From: an uncultured Bacillota bacterium
GTDB lineage: Bacteria; Bacillota; Clostridia; Christensenellales; UBA1242
NCBI GenBank assembly: GCA_949296805.1
Contig: CASFPO010000029.1
Span: 1 to 40,124, forward strand
DNA: 40,124 nt
Direction of reading: 5' to 3'
Numbering within the stretch: the stretch's first letter is position 1; each line of letters opens with the position of its first letter. The translations under genes and the position numbers were made by a program. A model generated the notes under the pieces. The model saw nothing but the letters and a program-made list of their open reading frames with translations. It was not told the origin of the DNA and did not search any database. Positions 17,363-25,539 of this stretch are shown piece after piece.

Positions 17363-18799
17363 TTATTCATAAATATTTTTAAATGTGATTGTTTTTGTTT
17401 TTGTAACTTGATCAAAAGTACTCATAACTCCTTCTGTACCTATACCAGACATCTTATAGCCACCAAAAGGCATTTCAAAGCTACGGTGGAAGCTTGCGCC
17501 GTTGATTACTGTGCCACCACACTCAAGCTTAGCACAAACATTTAACGCCATCTTCATATTTTTAGTAAACACGCAACCACAAAGTCCATAGCAGGAGGAA
17601 TTTGCAATCTCAATAGCTTCATTAACATCTTCGCAAGGAATTATGCTAACTACTGGGGCAAATATTTCCTCATCCCGAGCAACATCGGCAGTTTTTGGGA
17701 TATCAGTAATGATAGTAGGTTGTAGCACCGCTCCCTCAGCTTTTCCGCCATAAATAATTCGTCCGCCTTGTGCAACCGCCCTCTCAATCTGCTCTACTGC
17801 CTTTTGACATGCACTCTTTGTCACTAAACATCCTATCTCAGTCTTTTTGTCTAAAGGATTGCCTACTACTAATTTACTGATAACTTGAACAACCTTCTCT
17901 TCAAATTCTTTTAACACACTTTTTTGTATAATAAATCTTTTACTTGCACAGCATACCTGCCCAGTATTGTACATTCTACCCCATACAATCTCTTTGACAG
18001 CAAGCTCAAGGTCAGCATCTTCAAGAACTATAAAGGCATCATTTCCGCCAAGCTCTAGTGCCACGTGAGCTAGGTGTTCTGCTCCGTTTTTATAAGTTAT
18101 CTTACCTACCGCAGTTGAGCCTGTAAAGGTAATACCATGCACATCTGGGTGTCTTGCCAAAGCATTGCCTATAATACTGCCTTCGCCAGTCAAAATTTGC
18201 ACAACACCATTAGGCAATCCCGCCTCGTGAAGAAGCTTGACAAGTTTTATCAAAGTTAATGGGTTTTGATGAGGTGGTTTGACAATAACAGTATTGCCCG
18301 CCAAAATAGCAGGAGCAACCTTTTGGTCAAACAAATCACAAGGGAAGTTAAACGGAATAATCGCAACCATTACACCAAGAGGTTCTCTTACAGTAATTTG
18401 AAGATTTTTTTCTTGCCCTGCCTCTGTTCCAGCAGGAATAACATTTCCATAAAGGTGTTTTGCCTTTTCACAGAACGCTTCAAAGGAAATTCTAATATTA
18501 GCAATTTCTCCATAAGCCTGAGTAATAGGTTTCCCTGTTTCTTTACAAAGGGTCTTGGCTAAGTCATCTTTATTTTTATCAACAAGCTCCAAAAAACTAT
18601 ACAAAATCTTTGCTTTTTGATGCACTGGCACAGTTTTCCAAGTTTTTTGAGCTTTTTTGGCATACTCAACAGCTTTTTTAGCATCTTTTTCTGTGCTATT
18701 TGGAACAGTATCAATAAGCTTATTGGTATATGGATTTATAATCTCCATTATAGCTTTATTGCTAGCATCACAAAACTTTCCATTAATGATATTATGCAT
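17363..18799 (-). CDS. NAD(P)-dependent aldehyde dehydrogenase family
   Basis: The enzyme oxidises an aldehyde to an acid (or acyl product) with NAD(P). At 478 residues it is of family length. Key features are IIPFNFPCDLF (substrate/cofactor loop), the cofactor loop FTGSTAVG (225-232), the general-base Glu249 in ALELGGND, and the catalytic Cys283 in NTGQVCCASKR. The overall pattern is closest to the succinate-semialdehyde/lactaldehyde dehydrogenase group, but the substrate cannot be fixed from sequence. It starts 9 nt after the FIST gene, whose stop codon touches its AAGGAGG site, so translation is coupled and the two proteins are made together. Confidence 0.9.
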   Translation of the reverse strand: MHNIINGKFCDASNKAIMEIINPYTNKLIDTVPNSTEKDAKKAVEYAKKAQKTWKTVPVHQKAKILYSFLELVDKNKDDLAKTLCKETGKPITQAYGEIANIRISFEAFCEKAKHLYGNVIPAGTEAGQEKNLQITVREPLGVMVAIIPFNFPCDLFDQKVAPAILAGNTVIVKPPHQNPLTLIKLVKLLHEAGLPNGVVQILTGEGSIIGNALARHPDVHGITFTGSTAVGKITYKNGAEHLAHVALELGGNDAFIVLEDADLELAVKEIVWGRMYNTGQVCCASKRFIIQKSVLKEFEEKVVQVISKLVVGNPLDKKTEIGCLVTKSACQKAVEQIERAVAQGGRIIYGGKAEGAVLQPTIITDIPKTADVARDEEIFAPVVSIIPCEDVNEAIEIANSSCYGLCGCVFTKNMKMALNVCAKLECGGTVINGASFHRSFEMPFGGYKMSGIGTEGVMSTFDQVTKTKTITFKNIYE

Positions 18800-18808
18800 A
18801 AAACCTCC

Positions 18809-19978
18809 TTACTTTGTAAAGGCGGTAAAGGAAAGCATCAATCCGCCTGTGGTATTTCTGCCATCATCTACATAGCCATATTCTCCGAAAGTAAACTCCA
18901 TAATAAACGGAGCTCCATTAACATTTTTAATTATTTCATTATATACTTCATTTATTCTTGCATCAATTCCCGCTCTTCTGCCACCACAATGCACAAGATG
19001 ATAACAAACTGCTGGTTTAGATAGTGAAGCGTTCAATTTTTTTAATGTTTCTCCTACCGAAGAGATAAGTTCATCTACAGTTGCCTCCATTCGTATTACA
19101 GCAGTACCCTCAGCAAGATTTGAGCCAATATTCATTGAATAATCATCATTTGCAAACATTGGATGACGAATAGCAATCAAGTCGCCAAGTCTGTCCTTTA
19201 CACCAAGTGGGCTTGTAATAGTTGCAGAGAGAAGAGCATTTCCTAATAGCTGATTAGGTTTCATCCCTCTCCACTTTGCATATTTTTTAACTGCAGGAGC
19301 GCCGTCGATTTCTACAAGTTTTCTCAAGCCCTCTACCTTTGTAATTATACCCATATCTGACGTTTGACGATATGCTCCTGTAAATTCATTAACAATATGC
19401 CCATTCATATAAATTAAAGCAACAGCCACGCCTTCTGAAGTGATTTTTCCATCAAGATATAATTTCCAATTTCCCTCTATTGTGTTGTCAGCAGTAGAAC
19501 CACCAAACAGAGGAATTCTTCCTACAACCTTGCTAGCTCCTTTTAAGAATAATTCTTCCTCAGTAGGACTTGCAGTCATATACATTACATCAGGTTGGTC
19601 ATTGTAAGGCATTTTAGTCATAGCTCTTGCTTTCTTTGTTGCACTCTCTCCTGCTTCTCTTGCAGTTTGAAAAGCTTTTCTTTCTGCAAAGCCGACACCT
19701 ACAACCATATTAGCATCACAAAGTACCATAATCCCTACAAAAGGCTTGTCCCCGCCAATATAACCCTCTGGCATTATCACTCCAGTAAAAGAAGTGTTGC
19801 CTATTACAGGGCAGTCATACACTTCTTTAATACCTTTGATTACATCTTTAATTTTGTAATCACAACTCATATATGCAAAAACTAATTTTGCATCCTTTGT
19901 TTTTCCCGCCATCCTAGCGGCCTCTAGTCCTGCCTTGTAAGCTACTGCATTTGTACTAAATCCTGTTAAAGCTTTCAT
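18809..19978 (-). CDS. FIST-domain signal-transduction protein (FIST_N + FIST_C)
   Basis: At 389 residues this is a stand-alone FIST protein. The N-terminal FIST domain (about 25-210) contains CPVIGNTSFTGVIMPEGY and IPLFGGSTADN. The C-terminal FIST_C part (about 215-370) ends in a PFIMEFTFGEYGYVDDGR segment typical of the family. FIST domains are proposed to be sensors of small ligands such as amino acids, but no ligand is established. There is no attached output domain, membrane segment or signal peptide. It is the first gene of an operon with an aldehyde dehydrogenase, which hints that it senses, or is otherwise tied to, a carbonyl or amino-acid-derived metabolite. AGGGGGT precedes the ATG, and the upstream leader is about 175 nt long. 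Confidence 0.85.
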   Translation of the reverse strand: MKALTGFSTNAVAYKAGLEAARMAGKTKDAKLVFAYMSCDYKIKDVIKGIKEVYDCPVIGNTSFTGVIMPEGYIGGDKPFVGIMVLCDANMVVGVGFAERKAFQTAREAGESATKKARAMTKMPYNDQPDVMYMTASPTEEELFLKGASKVVGRIPLFGGSTADNTIEGNWKLYLDGKITSEGVAVALIYMNGHIVNEFTGAYRQTSDMGIITKVEGLRKLVEIDGAPAVKKYAKWRGMKPNQLLGNALLSATITSPLGVKDRLGDLIAIRHPMFANDDYSMNIGSNLAEGTAVIRMEATVDELISSVGETLKKLNASLSKPAVCYHLVHCGGRRAGIDARINEVYNEIIKNVNGAPFIMEFTFGEYGYVDDGRNTTGGLMLSFTAFTK

Positions 19979-20153
19979 TTGTACCCCCTTTTAAAATTTT
20001 ACCAGAATTATTGTTAGCAAATAAGATTAGCCTTTATTAAAACAAGCTTTTTATGCTTGCTTTTAATCGAATTCACAAACCCCCTTTCATTTTCTAGGCA
20101 GACTGTTTTGTTATAACACCTTTTATTTTGTTAAAATATTTTTTCTTCTCTTA
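19979..20153 (-). promoter_or_regulatory. Long 5' leader of the FIST-aldehyde dehydrogenase operon
   Basis: About 175 nt lie between the predicted transcription start (near 20153) and the FIST start codon. The leader contains a weak CAAGC/GCTTG hairpin followed by TTTT on the minus strand (about 20037-20060), which could act as an attenuator, and a GGGGG tract near 20080-20084 that could pair with C/U-rich parts. No known riboswitch consensus is recognised. Confidence 0.35.
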
Positions 20154-20159
20154 ACAGTT

Positions 20160-20188
20160 ATTATAAACTTTTTAGCAAAGTTTGTCAC
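20160..20188 (-). promoter_or_regulatory. Promoter of the FIST-aldehyde dehydrogenase operon
   Basis: GTGACA (20183-20188), 17-bp spacer, TATAAT (20160-20165), minus strand. Confidence 0.7.
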
Positions 20189-20328
20189 TTAAATTTAATT
20201 ATTTTTAATAAATATTTTAATTTTCTATCAATATTCTAAATATCGCTCCATAATAATCTAAGCAAAATTTTAAATAAAAAATTAATTAAAATCTATATTA
20301 AAAATTAAATTAAAATGATAAAATCTTC

Positions 20329-20357
20329 TTTACTTTTTTAAATTTTAATAATATAAT
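20329..20357 (+). promoter_or_regulatory. Promoter of the 20364 gene, probably leaderless
   Basis: TTTACT (20329-20334), 17-bp spacer, TATAAT (20352-20357). The -10 ends 6 nt before the ATG at 20364 and no Shine-Dalgarno site is present. Confidence 0.6.
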
Positions 20358-20363
20358 TATAAT

Positions 20364-20867
20364 ATGAATGAAAACAAAAACACAATAAATAAACATTTAA
20401 AGAAACATCTGTTAATTTCTATTATAATGACCGTTATGTTCATAGTAGGTATACCTATTCTGATTGTTGGCGCTACTCAGTCGCAATATATTGTAATGGG
20501 GCTAGGCATTGCTATGGTTGTCATCGGCTTTTATGGAACGCCATTAATGTGGACGAGTTATGGCAATAAAAAGGCACTAAAGCACGTTGTCGACGCTGTG
20601 ATGGAAGATCATCTTACGTCTGTCGGCGAGATAGCCTCACAACTACAGATGAGAGAGCGGATGGTTAGAAGTTATATAATAACCGGTATTAAACAAAAAT
20701 ATATTACAGGCTATCTTTTTGATGGTGCCAAGCTTACCTCCAATCAAAAGGAAGCACCAAAACCTAAAATTTCCTCTAACAGATGCCCAAATTGTGGTGG
20801 AACCCTAACTAAACAGCAAACTTTTTATGTATGCGACTATTGTAATTCAAAATTTGATAAAGAATAA
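20364..20867 (+). CDS. Membrane-anchored zinc-ribbon protein of unknown function
   Basis: A protein of 167 residues. Two transmembrane helices (about 14-35 and 40-60) form a hairpin near the N-terminus. A small helical region follows (about 70-115, DHLTSVGEIASQLQMRERMVRSYIITGIKQK) that looks like a winged-helix or PCI-like fold. The C-terminal zinc ribbon is CPNCG...CDYC. Both ends are likely cytoplasmic. It ends head-on with the YdjGHI-like operon, whose members also combine membrane helices and zinc ribbons, so a shared role at the envelope is possible but unproven. I do not recognise a named family. Confidence 0.7.
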   Translation: MNENKNTINKHLKKHLLISIIMTVMFIVGIPILIVGATQSQYIVMGLGIAMVVIGFYGTPLMWTSYGNKKALKHVVDAVMEDHLTSVGEIASQLQMRERMVRSYIITGIKQKYITGYLFDGAKLTSNQKEAPKPKISSNRCPNCGGTLTKQQTFYVCDYCNSKFDKE

Positions 20868-20883
20868 CAGCAATTGACACTAA

Positions 20884-20915
20884 AAAACATAGGTTAATCG
20901 CAACCTATGTTTTTA
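20884..20915. terminator. Bidirectional terminator
   Basis: AAAACATAGGTT/AACCTATGTTTT with an AATCGC loop and flanking A and T runs, between two convergent genes. Confidence 0.9.
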
Positions 20916-20917
20916 TT

Positions 20918-21361
20918 TTAATCATTTGTTTTATTATCTTTTTCTTCTTCAGCCTTTCTTTGATGATAATTTTTATAACCTACCTTGTGATTGTCGCCTT
21001 CATCCCATTTTTTGCCACCCGTTGCAAGAATAGTTATTACCAGCCCAACAGCTACAACCAAGGCAATAATTGGAATTACAAGACTATCCTTAATTGCAAG
21101 TTCAGACACAAGGCACAATATACCGCATACAATTAAAGCTATTCCAAACCATATCTTTAATTTTTTTATTGTTGACAAATTCTTTTGGAAAGTGCCCTGC
21201 AGTAACAAAATTAACCCAAGTCCACCACAAATTATAACTCCAGCCCAAGCTAGCGAAAAAAATCCAAAGGTCTCTGGCACTGTAAGAGAGAGAATCCAAA
21301 GCACCACCGCTGCTAATATTATAAATGCTCCTAAAAGCTTATAAATGATATTTCTACTCAT
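20918..21361 (-). CDS. Four-helix membrane protein, last gene of the YdjGHI-like operon
   Basis: A protein of 147 residues with transmembrane segments at about 7-27, 32-54, 69-88 and 93-113. A charged C-terminal tail of about 30 residues follows (KKWDEGDNHKVGYKNYHQ). No catalytic motif is seen and the family is not recognised. It follows the preceding gene after 13 nt with a GGAG site, so it is co-transcribed with the SPFH and zinc-ribbon genes and is probably part of the same membrane complex. Confidence 0.65.
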   Translation of the reverse strand: MSRNIIYKLLGAFIILAAVVLWILSLTVPETFGFFSLAWAGVIICGGLGLILLLQGTFQKNLSTIKKLKIWFGIALIVCGILCLVSELAIKDSLVIPIIALVVAVGLVITILATGGKKWDEGDNHKVGYKNYHQRKAEEEKDNKTND

Positions 21362-21374
21362 ATTTTTCTCCTTT

Positions 21375-21788
21375 TTACCTTAAAATTACATTTGATGATA
21401 ATGCAGATATTACATCGCCTTCAGTCAGCACAATAGATGAATAATGTTTATAATCTTTTACAATACCACCTACTCGCATAGAAACAGCATCAACATTTTC
21501 ATCTGCTGAAAGAACGGTATACTTACCTACAAGAAGATCCTTGCCTACCTTGTAATTTTTACCTCTTTCAAGCATTATGTCGCCCTTTTTTAAAGATAGT
21601 TTTACTTTGCCTTTATCGTCAAGAACTTTATCATCTTTAGTGTACCTAACTCCGTCAATAATTTCATAATCGTCAACTTTTTTATCACTATCTTTACCTT
21701 TGTTTTTTGTTAAAGTGATTATCCAAAGAAGAACAATCACAACTAGCACTACACTTACGCAAATTAATGCAATCTCACTCCAGCTCAT
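21375..21788 (-). CDS. Single-pass membrane protein with C-terminal beta-rich domain
   Basis: A protein of 137 residues. An N-terminal transmembrane helix (about 5-25) is followed by a charged linker and a beta-rich domain (about 42-137). That domain contains GKNYKVGKDLLVGKYTV, a repeat-like pattern seen in small surface or envelope domains of Firmicutes. No signal-peptide cleavage site is obvious. Its position between the TFIIB-type zinc-ribbon gene and the 4-TM gene corresponds loosely to YdjH of the Bacillus operon, though it is much shorter. Function unknown; it may anchor or organise the SPFH protein. Confidence 0.6.
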   Translation of the reverse strand: MSWSEIALICVSVVLVVIVLLWIITLTKNKGKDSDKKVDDYEIIDGVRYTKDDKVLDDKGKVKLSLKKGDIMLERGKNYKVGKDLLVGKYTVLSADENVDAVSMRVGGIVKDYKHYSSIVLTEGDVISALSSNVILR

Positions 21789-21799
21789 TTTCCCTCCTT

Positions 21800-22891
21800 T
21801 TAAACAAATTTTACTATTAATAGCACTCCTGCGATGGCAAGAAGCACTGAAAGTACAGTAAAAAATATTTTGAGTTTAGAGACAGGCGTTTTCCCGCCTA
21901 CCCGACCGTTATAACCGTTTACATAAAAATTATAAAGTTTGCCTTTAAAATTATAATGGCCAACATACACAGGCACTAAAATATATTTATACTGCTCATT
22001 AAAATATTTGGTATCAATGCTAAGCGAAACTTTAATATCATAATCATAACGCTTTAAGATTTGATTTTCAATTCTATCGTGCATAACACTTTTACACTCT
22101 TCCCAACATTGTTTGCCCGTCTTATTATATGTGCTAGCCCCATAACCTCGTAAGTATTCAGTTCTGTACTGCACCGCTTCTTTAGTTGGAAAAGGTTCTA
22201 TTTGTTTAATAAACTCACTTGGCACAGTAGATGAGGCTTGCACAAGCAAGTCATCAAAATATGAATCTTGACTTCCCGCAATGTTAAAATATCTTGTTTC
22301 TATGACCGAAGTCATTTTACCATCTCTATAAATATGCCGTGTAAAATTTTTGCCTAGTTTACCGTTATATGAGCTTACTGTAGACGCATCAAAAGTAAAC
22401 ACAGGATTGTATATACCTTGAATATTGTCAGCTTTTACACTCTTTTTAAAAGCTCTAGGTGCATATAATTTCTTTTTTGCCCACTTTACTGCATTGACAC
22501 TAGCTCCCATTTTATCTATTTTAAATGGGGTTATACCTTGTGGCTCAATACCAGGGAGTTCTTCACTTTTAACAATATTACTTGTGCCACAAAAGGAACA
22601 TTTATGCGACATATCTTGAATAGAAATAATTTCTTTGGCTCCACAGGTTTTACATTGATACACTTCAGCCTCTTTCCAAACCTGTCCTTCGTTTAAAAGC
22701 TCATCTAGTTCTCGCTCTGTTGCAAGGGAATGATTGTTGATGGCAAACAAACTGCCACAATATAAACATTTTAATTTTTGGGCTTTCGGCTCAAAAACTG
22801 ACTCTCCCCCGCAATTTGGACATTTATGTATTGATACAGCCAAACTATCATCGCTATAAAGTTTGTTTTCTGCTTCTTTAGTCTTTGACAT
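21800..22891 (-). CDS. Zinc-ribbon, tail-anchored membrane protein (YdjG-like)
   Basis: A protein of 363 residues. Two consecutive zinc ribbons lie at the N-terminus: CPNCGG...CLYCG (about 19-42) and CKTCG...CSFCG (about 79-103). A central soluble domain (about 115-320) follows, and a single C-terminal transmembrane helix (about 343-362) anchors the protein with the bulk in the cytoplasm. This is the architecture of Bacillus YdjG, often misannotated as TFIIB- or PriA-like because of the ribbons. In B. subtilis, YdjG and YdjH hold the SPFH protein YdjI at the membrane with the PspA homologue YdjF. Here its ATG overlaps the TAA of the SPFH gene by one base (TAATG), indicating translational coupling. 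Confidence 0.8.
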   Translation of the reverse strand: MSKTKEAENKLYSDDSLAVSIHKCPNCGGESVFEPKAQKLKCLYCGSLFAINNHSLATERELDELLNEGQVWKEAEVYQCKTCGAKEIISIQDMSHKCSFCGTSNIVKSEELPGIEPQGITPFKIDKMGASVNAVKWAKKKLYAPRAFKKSVKADNIQGIYNPVFTFDASTVSSYNGKLGKNFTRHIYRDGKMTSVIETRYFNIAGSQDSYFDDLLVQASSTVPSEFIKQIEPFPTKEAVQYRTEYLRGYGASTYNKTGKQCWEECKSVMHDRIENQILKRYDYDIKVSLSIDTKYFNEQYKYILVPVYVGHYNFKGKLYNFYVNGYNGRVGGKTPVSKLKIFFTVLSVLLAIAGVLLIVKFV

Positions 22892-23922
22892 TATTTAAGT
22901 TTCCTTCCACACTCTGGGCAAAATTTTGCACTGCCCTTTACTTCTGTCCCACAGTCAGGACAGATATGTTTCATTTTTTGACCACACTCTGGACAAAATT
23001 TAGGATTGCCATTAATCTCTGTTCCGCAATTTGGGCATATCTTCTTTGGCGACTGAGCTTGCTGAGTTTGTCTGTTCATCTGTTGCATATTGTTTGCAAA
23101 AATATTACCAAGTCCCATACCCATTCCTAGTCCCATTCCAGCACCCATACTGCCTCCGGCTGTGCCTTGATTTTTTGCAGCCTCCTTCATCGCTTCCAAA
23201 GTCTCCATCTGAGTGTACACATCAATATTGCCTCGTAACATTCCAAGTGAAGTATTTTTATCAAGGGCTTTTTCAAGTTCTTCAGGCAGAGAAAAACTTT
23301 CAAAAACAAAGTTAGTCAGCTCTAGCCCTATCTCTTTAAAATCAGAAGCAACTTTGGTCTCTACTATTTTAGAAAGTTCTTGCAAATTGGCAGCCATATC
23401 AAGTACGGCAATTTTACTTTCCCCGATTGCGTCAGATATTCCGCTAACCACCATACTGCGGAGATAGTCAGTTATTTGACTCGTTTCAAATTTAGTATTT
23501 GTTCCACTTAAGTTTTGCATAAACACATAAGCATCATCTACTTTGAAAGAATATTTACCAAAGCCTCTAATTCTTACCGCTCCATAATCTTTATCCCTAA
23601 CAAGAATAGGATTGGCAGTGCCCCACTTTTGATTTGTAAATTGCTTGGTATTAACAAAATAGATATCTGATTTAAAGGGCGTTTCAAAACCATACTTCCA
23701 AGACATAAGTTTTGTTAATACTGGCATATTGTTTGTATCTAACTTATAAAAGCCTGGCAAAAACACATCAGCAAGTCGTCCCTTATCAACAAAAATAGCA
23801 ACTTGACTTTCCCTTACAGTTAAAGCCGAGCCTTTGTTTACATGGTCTTTTGAAATTGGATATTTCCAAACTATAAGATTGCTTGCCGTGTCAGTCCATT
23901 CAATATTTTTTAAAATTCCCAT
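22891..23922 (-). CDS. SPFH-domain protein with C-terminal zinc ribbons (YdjI-like)
   Basis: A protein of 343 residues. An SPFH/prohibitin-type domain spans about 20-215 (often labelled virion core protein-like). A helical segment and a Gly/Met-rich linker (AGGSMGAGMGLGMGMGLG, about 252-270) follow. Two C-terminal double-Cys zinc ribbons (CPNCG...CPECG and CPDCG...CPECG) lie in the last 55 residues. No transmembrane helix is evident, so membrane contact must come through partners. Bacillus YdjI has the same layout and works with PspA in membrane-stress defence. No pspA is present in this window. It is the first gene of a four-gene operon with TAGGAGAG before its ATG, divergent from the peroxiredoxin gene. 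Confidence 0.88.
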   Translation of the reverse strand: MGILKNIEWTDTASNLIVWKYPISKDHVNKGSALTVRESQVAIFVDKGRLADVFLPGFYKLDTNNMPVLTKLMSWKYGFETPFKSDIYFVNTKQFTNQKWGTANPILVRDKDYGAVRIRGFGKYSFKVDDAYVFMQNLSGTNTKFETSQITDYLRSMVVSGISDAIGESKIAVLDMAANLQELSKIVETKVASDFKEIGLELTNFVFESFSLPEELEKALDKNTSLGMLRGNIDVYTQMETLEAMKEAAKNQGTAGGSMGAGMGLGMGMGLGNIFANNMQQMNRQTQQAQSPKKICPNCGTEINGNPKFCPECGQKMKHICPDCGTEVKGSAKFCPECGRKLK

Positions 23923-24046
23923 ATTACTCTCCTATATAATTATATTAACATTATAAAAAATAAAAAGCAACTAAAATAGATTAATATTTTTATGCTATTT
24001 TTTATTCTAAAACTTTTAATAAGTTTAAAAATTTTTAAAGCATCGT

Positions 24047-24074
24047 TTGATTTTTAATGATTTTTTTGTATAAT
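24047..24074 (+). promoter_or_regulatory. Promoter of the peroxiredoxin gene
   Basis: TTGATT (24047-24052), 16-bp spacer, TATAAT (24069-24074). The expected start is about 25 nt before the ATG. Confidence 0.65.
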
Positions 24075-24105
24075 ATCTATATACAATAAAAAAAGGAGAT
24101 AAATT

Positions 24106-24792
24106 ATGACAGAGTTTGAAAGAATGCCTTTGATAGGCGATGAAGCACCTTCGTTTAAGGCTGTAACAACTCAAGGAGAAATTACTTTCCCAAGAGATTA
24201 TAAAGGCAAATGGGTAATATTCTTTTCTCATCCTGCAGACTTTACCCCTGTTTGCACTACAGAGTTTATGACCTTTGGTGCAATGATGGAAGAATTTAAA
24301 GCCATTAATACCGAGCTTGTAGGATTAAGCGTAGACTCATTGTATGCACACATAGCTTGGCTACGAAAAATCCAAGAACTGGAATGGCAAGATAAAAAGA
24401 AGATTGAAGTAAAATTTCCTTTAATTGAAGATATAAAGATGGAAATTTCTAAAAAATATGGAATGATACAACCAGAGCAGTCCACCACACAAGCAGTTAG
24501 AGCGGTATTTATAATTGACCCAAAAGGTATTATAAGAACTATTCTCTACTACCCTATCTCTACAGGCAGAAATATTGCTGAAATCAAAAGAATAATCCTT
24601 GCACTTCAAAAAGCAGACCAAGATGCCTGTGCAACACCTGCCAACTGGCAACCAGGAGATGATGTTATCGTGCCAACAGCTGGCTCTTGCGGAGTTGCAA
24701 AAGAAAGAGTTAACAGTAAAGATCCTAACCAATATTGCCTTGATTGGTTTATGTGTTTTAGGCGTGAGACAAATAATGAAGATAAAAAATAG
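24106..24792 (+). CDS. Peroxiredoxin, Prx6 subfamily
   Basis: A thiol peroxidase that reduces hydrogen peroxide and organic peroxides. The peroxidatic Cys50 sits in HPADFTPVCTTEF, with Thr47 of the PxxxT/SxxC motif. The conserved Arg of the active site is in VRAVFIIDP near 132. At 228 residues it is the length of the Prx6 group. Two late cysteines, Cys211 and Cys217 (YCLDWFMCF), have the same spacing as the pair in archaeal Prx6 enzymes, where they act as resolving residues, so a 2-Cys mechanism is plausible. AAAGGAGA lies before the ATG. It is divergent from the SPFH operon and forms its own transcription unit; in an anaerobe it would serve oxygen tolerance. Confidence 0.93.
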   Translation: MTEFERMPLIGDEAPSFKAVTTQGEITFPRDYKGKWVIFFSHPADFTPVCTTEFMTFGAMMEEFKAINTELVGLSVDSLYAHIAWLRKIQELEWQDKKKIEVKFPLIEDIKMEISKKYGMIQPEQSTTQAVRAVFIIDPKGIIRTILYYPISTGRNIAEIKRIILALQKADQDACATPANWQPGDDVIVPTAGSCGVAKERVNSKDPNQYCLDWFMCFRRETNNEDKK

Positions 24793-24910
24793 GCTTTAAC
24801 AACATAAATTTACTGAAATTTAAAAAATATCAAAATAAAAAGTATATTTAAAATAAAAATTTGCACATTTGTTAAGCGATTTTGAAACTAGCGCTATTTT
24901 TAGAGAAAGA

Positions 24911-24954
24911 AAAGAGTATAGATTAAGTTTTATCTTAAAATATACTCTTTTTTA
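24911..24954 (+). terminator. Likely terminator after the peroxiredoxin gene
   Basis: AAAGAGTATA/TATACTCTTT with an extended inner stem (TTAAG/CTTAA) and a TTTTTT run, about 120 nt past the stop codon. The intervening DNA holds no gene. Confidence 0.7.
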
Positions 24955-24967
24955 TTATCTTATCCGT

Positions 24968-24995
24968 TTGTTTTATTATTACTTTTTGATATAAT
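24968..24995 (+). promoter_or_regulatory. Promoter of the 25002 gene, probably leaderless
   Basis: TATAAT (24990-24995) ends 6 nt before ATG 25002, with a weak -35 (TTGTTT, 24968-24973). No Shine-Dalgarno site exists between. Confidence 0.5.
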
Positions 24996-25001
24996 CATTT
25001 T

Positions 25002-25535
25002 ATGAATGAGAAACAAATTGAAAAATATAAATATATTATTCAAAATATTATTGATTCAAATGTAAAGTTTTATGGTTTTGAAAATAAAGTTGAATGGGAA
25101 TTTTTTGATAATTCAGATAGAGCAATTGTTGGTAAAGTTGGCTCGAACTTAAAATTATTCATAAATATAAACTCGGTTTTATATGCATATGAAATTAATG
25201 AGCCATTACAAATTGAATATTTCATTTTACATGAAATAAGACATATTTATCAAAAAAGACTAATTTTGCTTTATAAAACAGATATAACACTTTGCCCGAG
25301 TCCTGAACTTGCACAAAAATATGATTATGAATTTAATCACTACATTAAACCAGAAAATTTGGAAGAATATTATTTTCAGCAAATAGAGTTTGAAGCATTT
25401 ACATTTTCATATGCTGTAATGCTTTATAAATATGGCCAAATTGAATATATTAAATTACCAGAGTATTTAGAAAGTGCGGGAATACAAAAGTATATTGATA
25501 GTTGGTTAAATATTTTTAAAGAGCAATATTTATAA
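25002..25535 (+). CDS. HExxH zincin-like metallopeptidase domain protein
   Basis: A protein of 177 residues with the zinc-binding motif His77-Glu78-x-x-His81 in YFILHEIRHIYQ and a downstream acidic helix (QIEFEAFTFSYAVM, about 127-140) whose Glu129 or Glu131 could be the third ligand. This is a compact gluzincin layout similar to ImmA/IrrE-type or phage-borne HExxH domains. No signal peptide, membrane segment or HTH is present, so it is probably cytoplasmic. It lies tail to tail with the serine recombinase (4 nt between stop codons), right at the presumed edge of the mobile island. Whether it belongs to the island or to the host side is unclear. Target unknown. Confidence 0.6.
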   Translation: MNEKQIEKYKYIIQNIIDSNVKFYGFENKVEWEFFDNSDRAIVGKVGSNLKLFININSVLYAYEINEPLQIEYFILHEIRHIYQKRLILLYKTDITLCPSPELAQKYDYEFNHYIKPENLEEYYFQQIEFEAFTFSYAVMLYKYGQIEYIKLPEYLESAGIQKYIDSWLNIFKEQYL

Positions 25536-25539
25536 ATCG

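Noticed and set aside
19979..20153. Known riboswitch in the FIST leader
   Set aside because: No consensus of common riboswitch classes was recognised by eye. Kept only as an unclassified leader.
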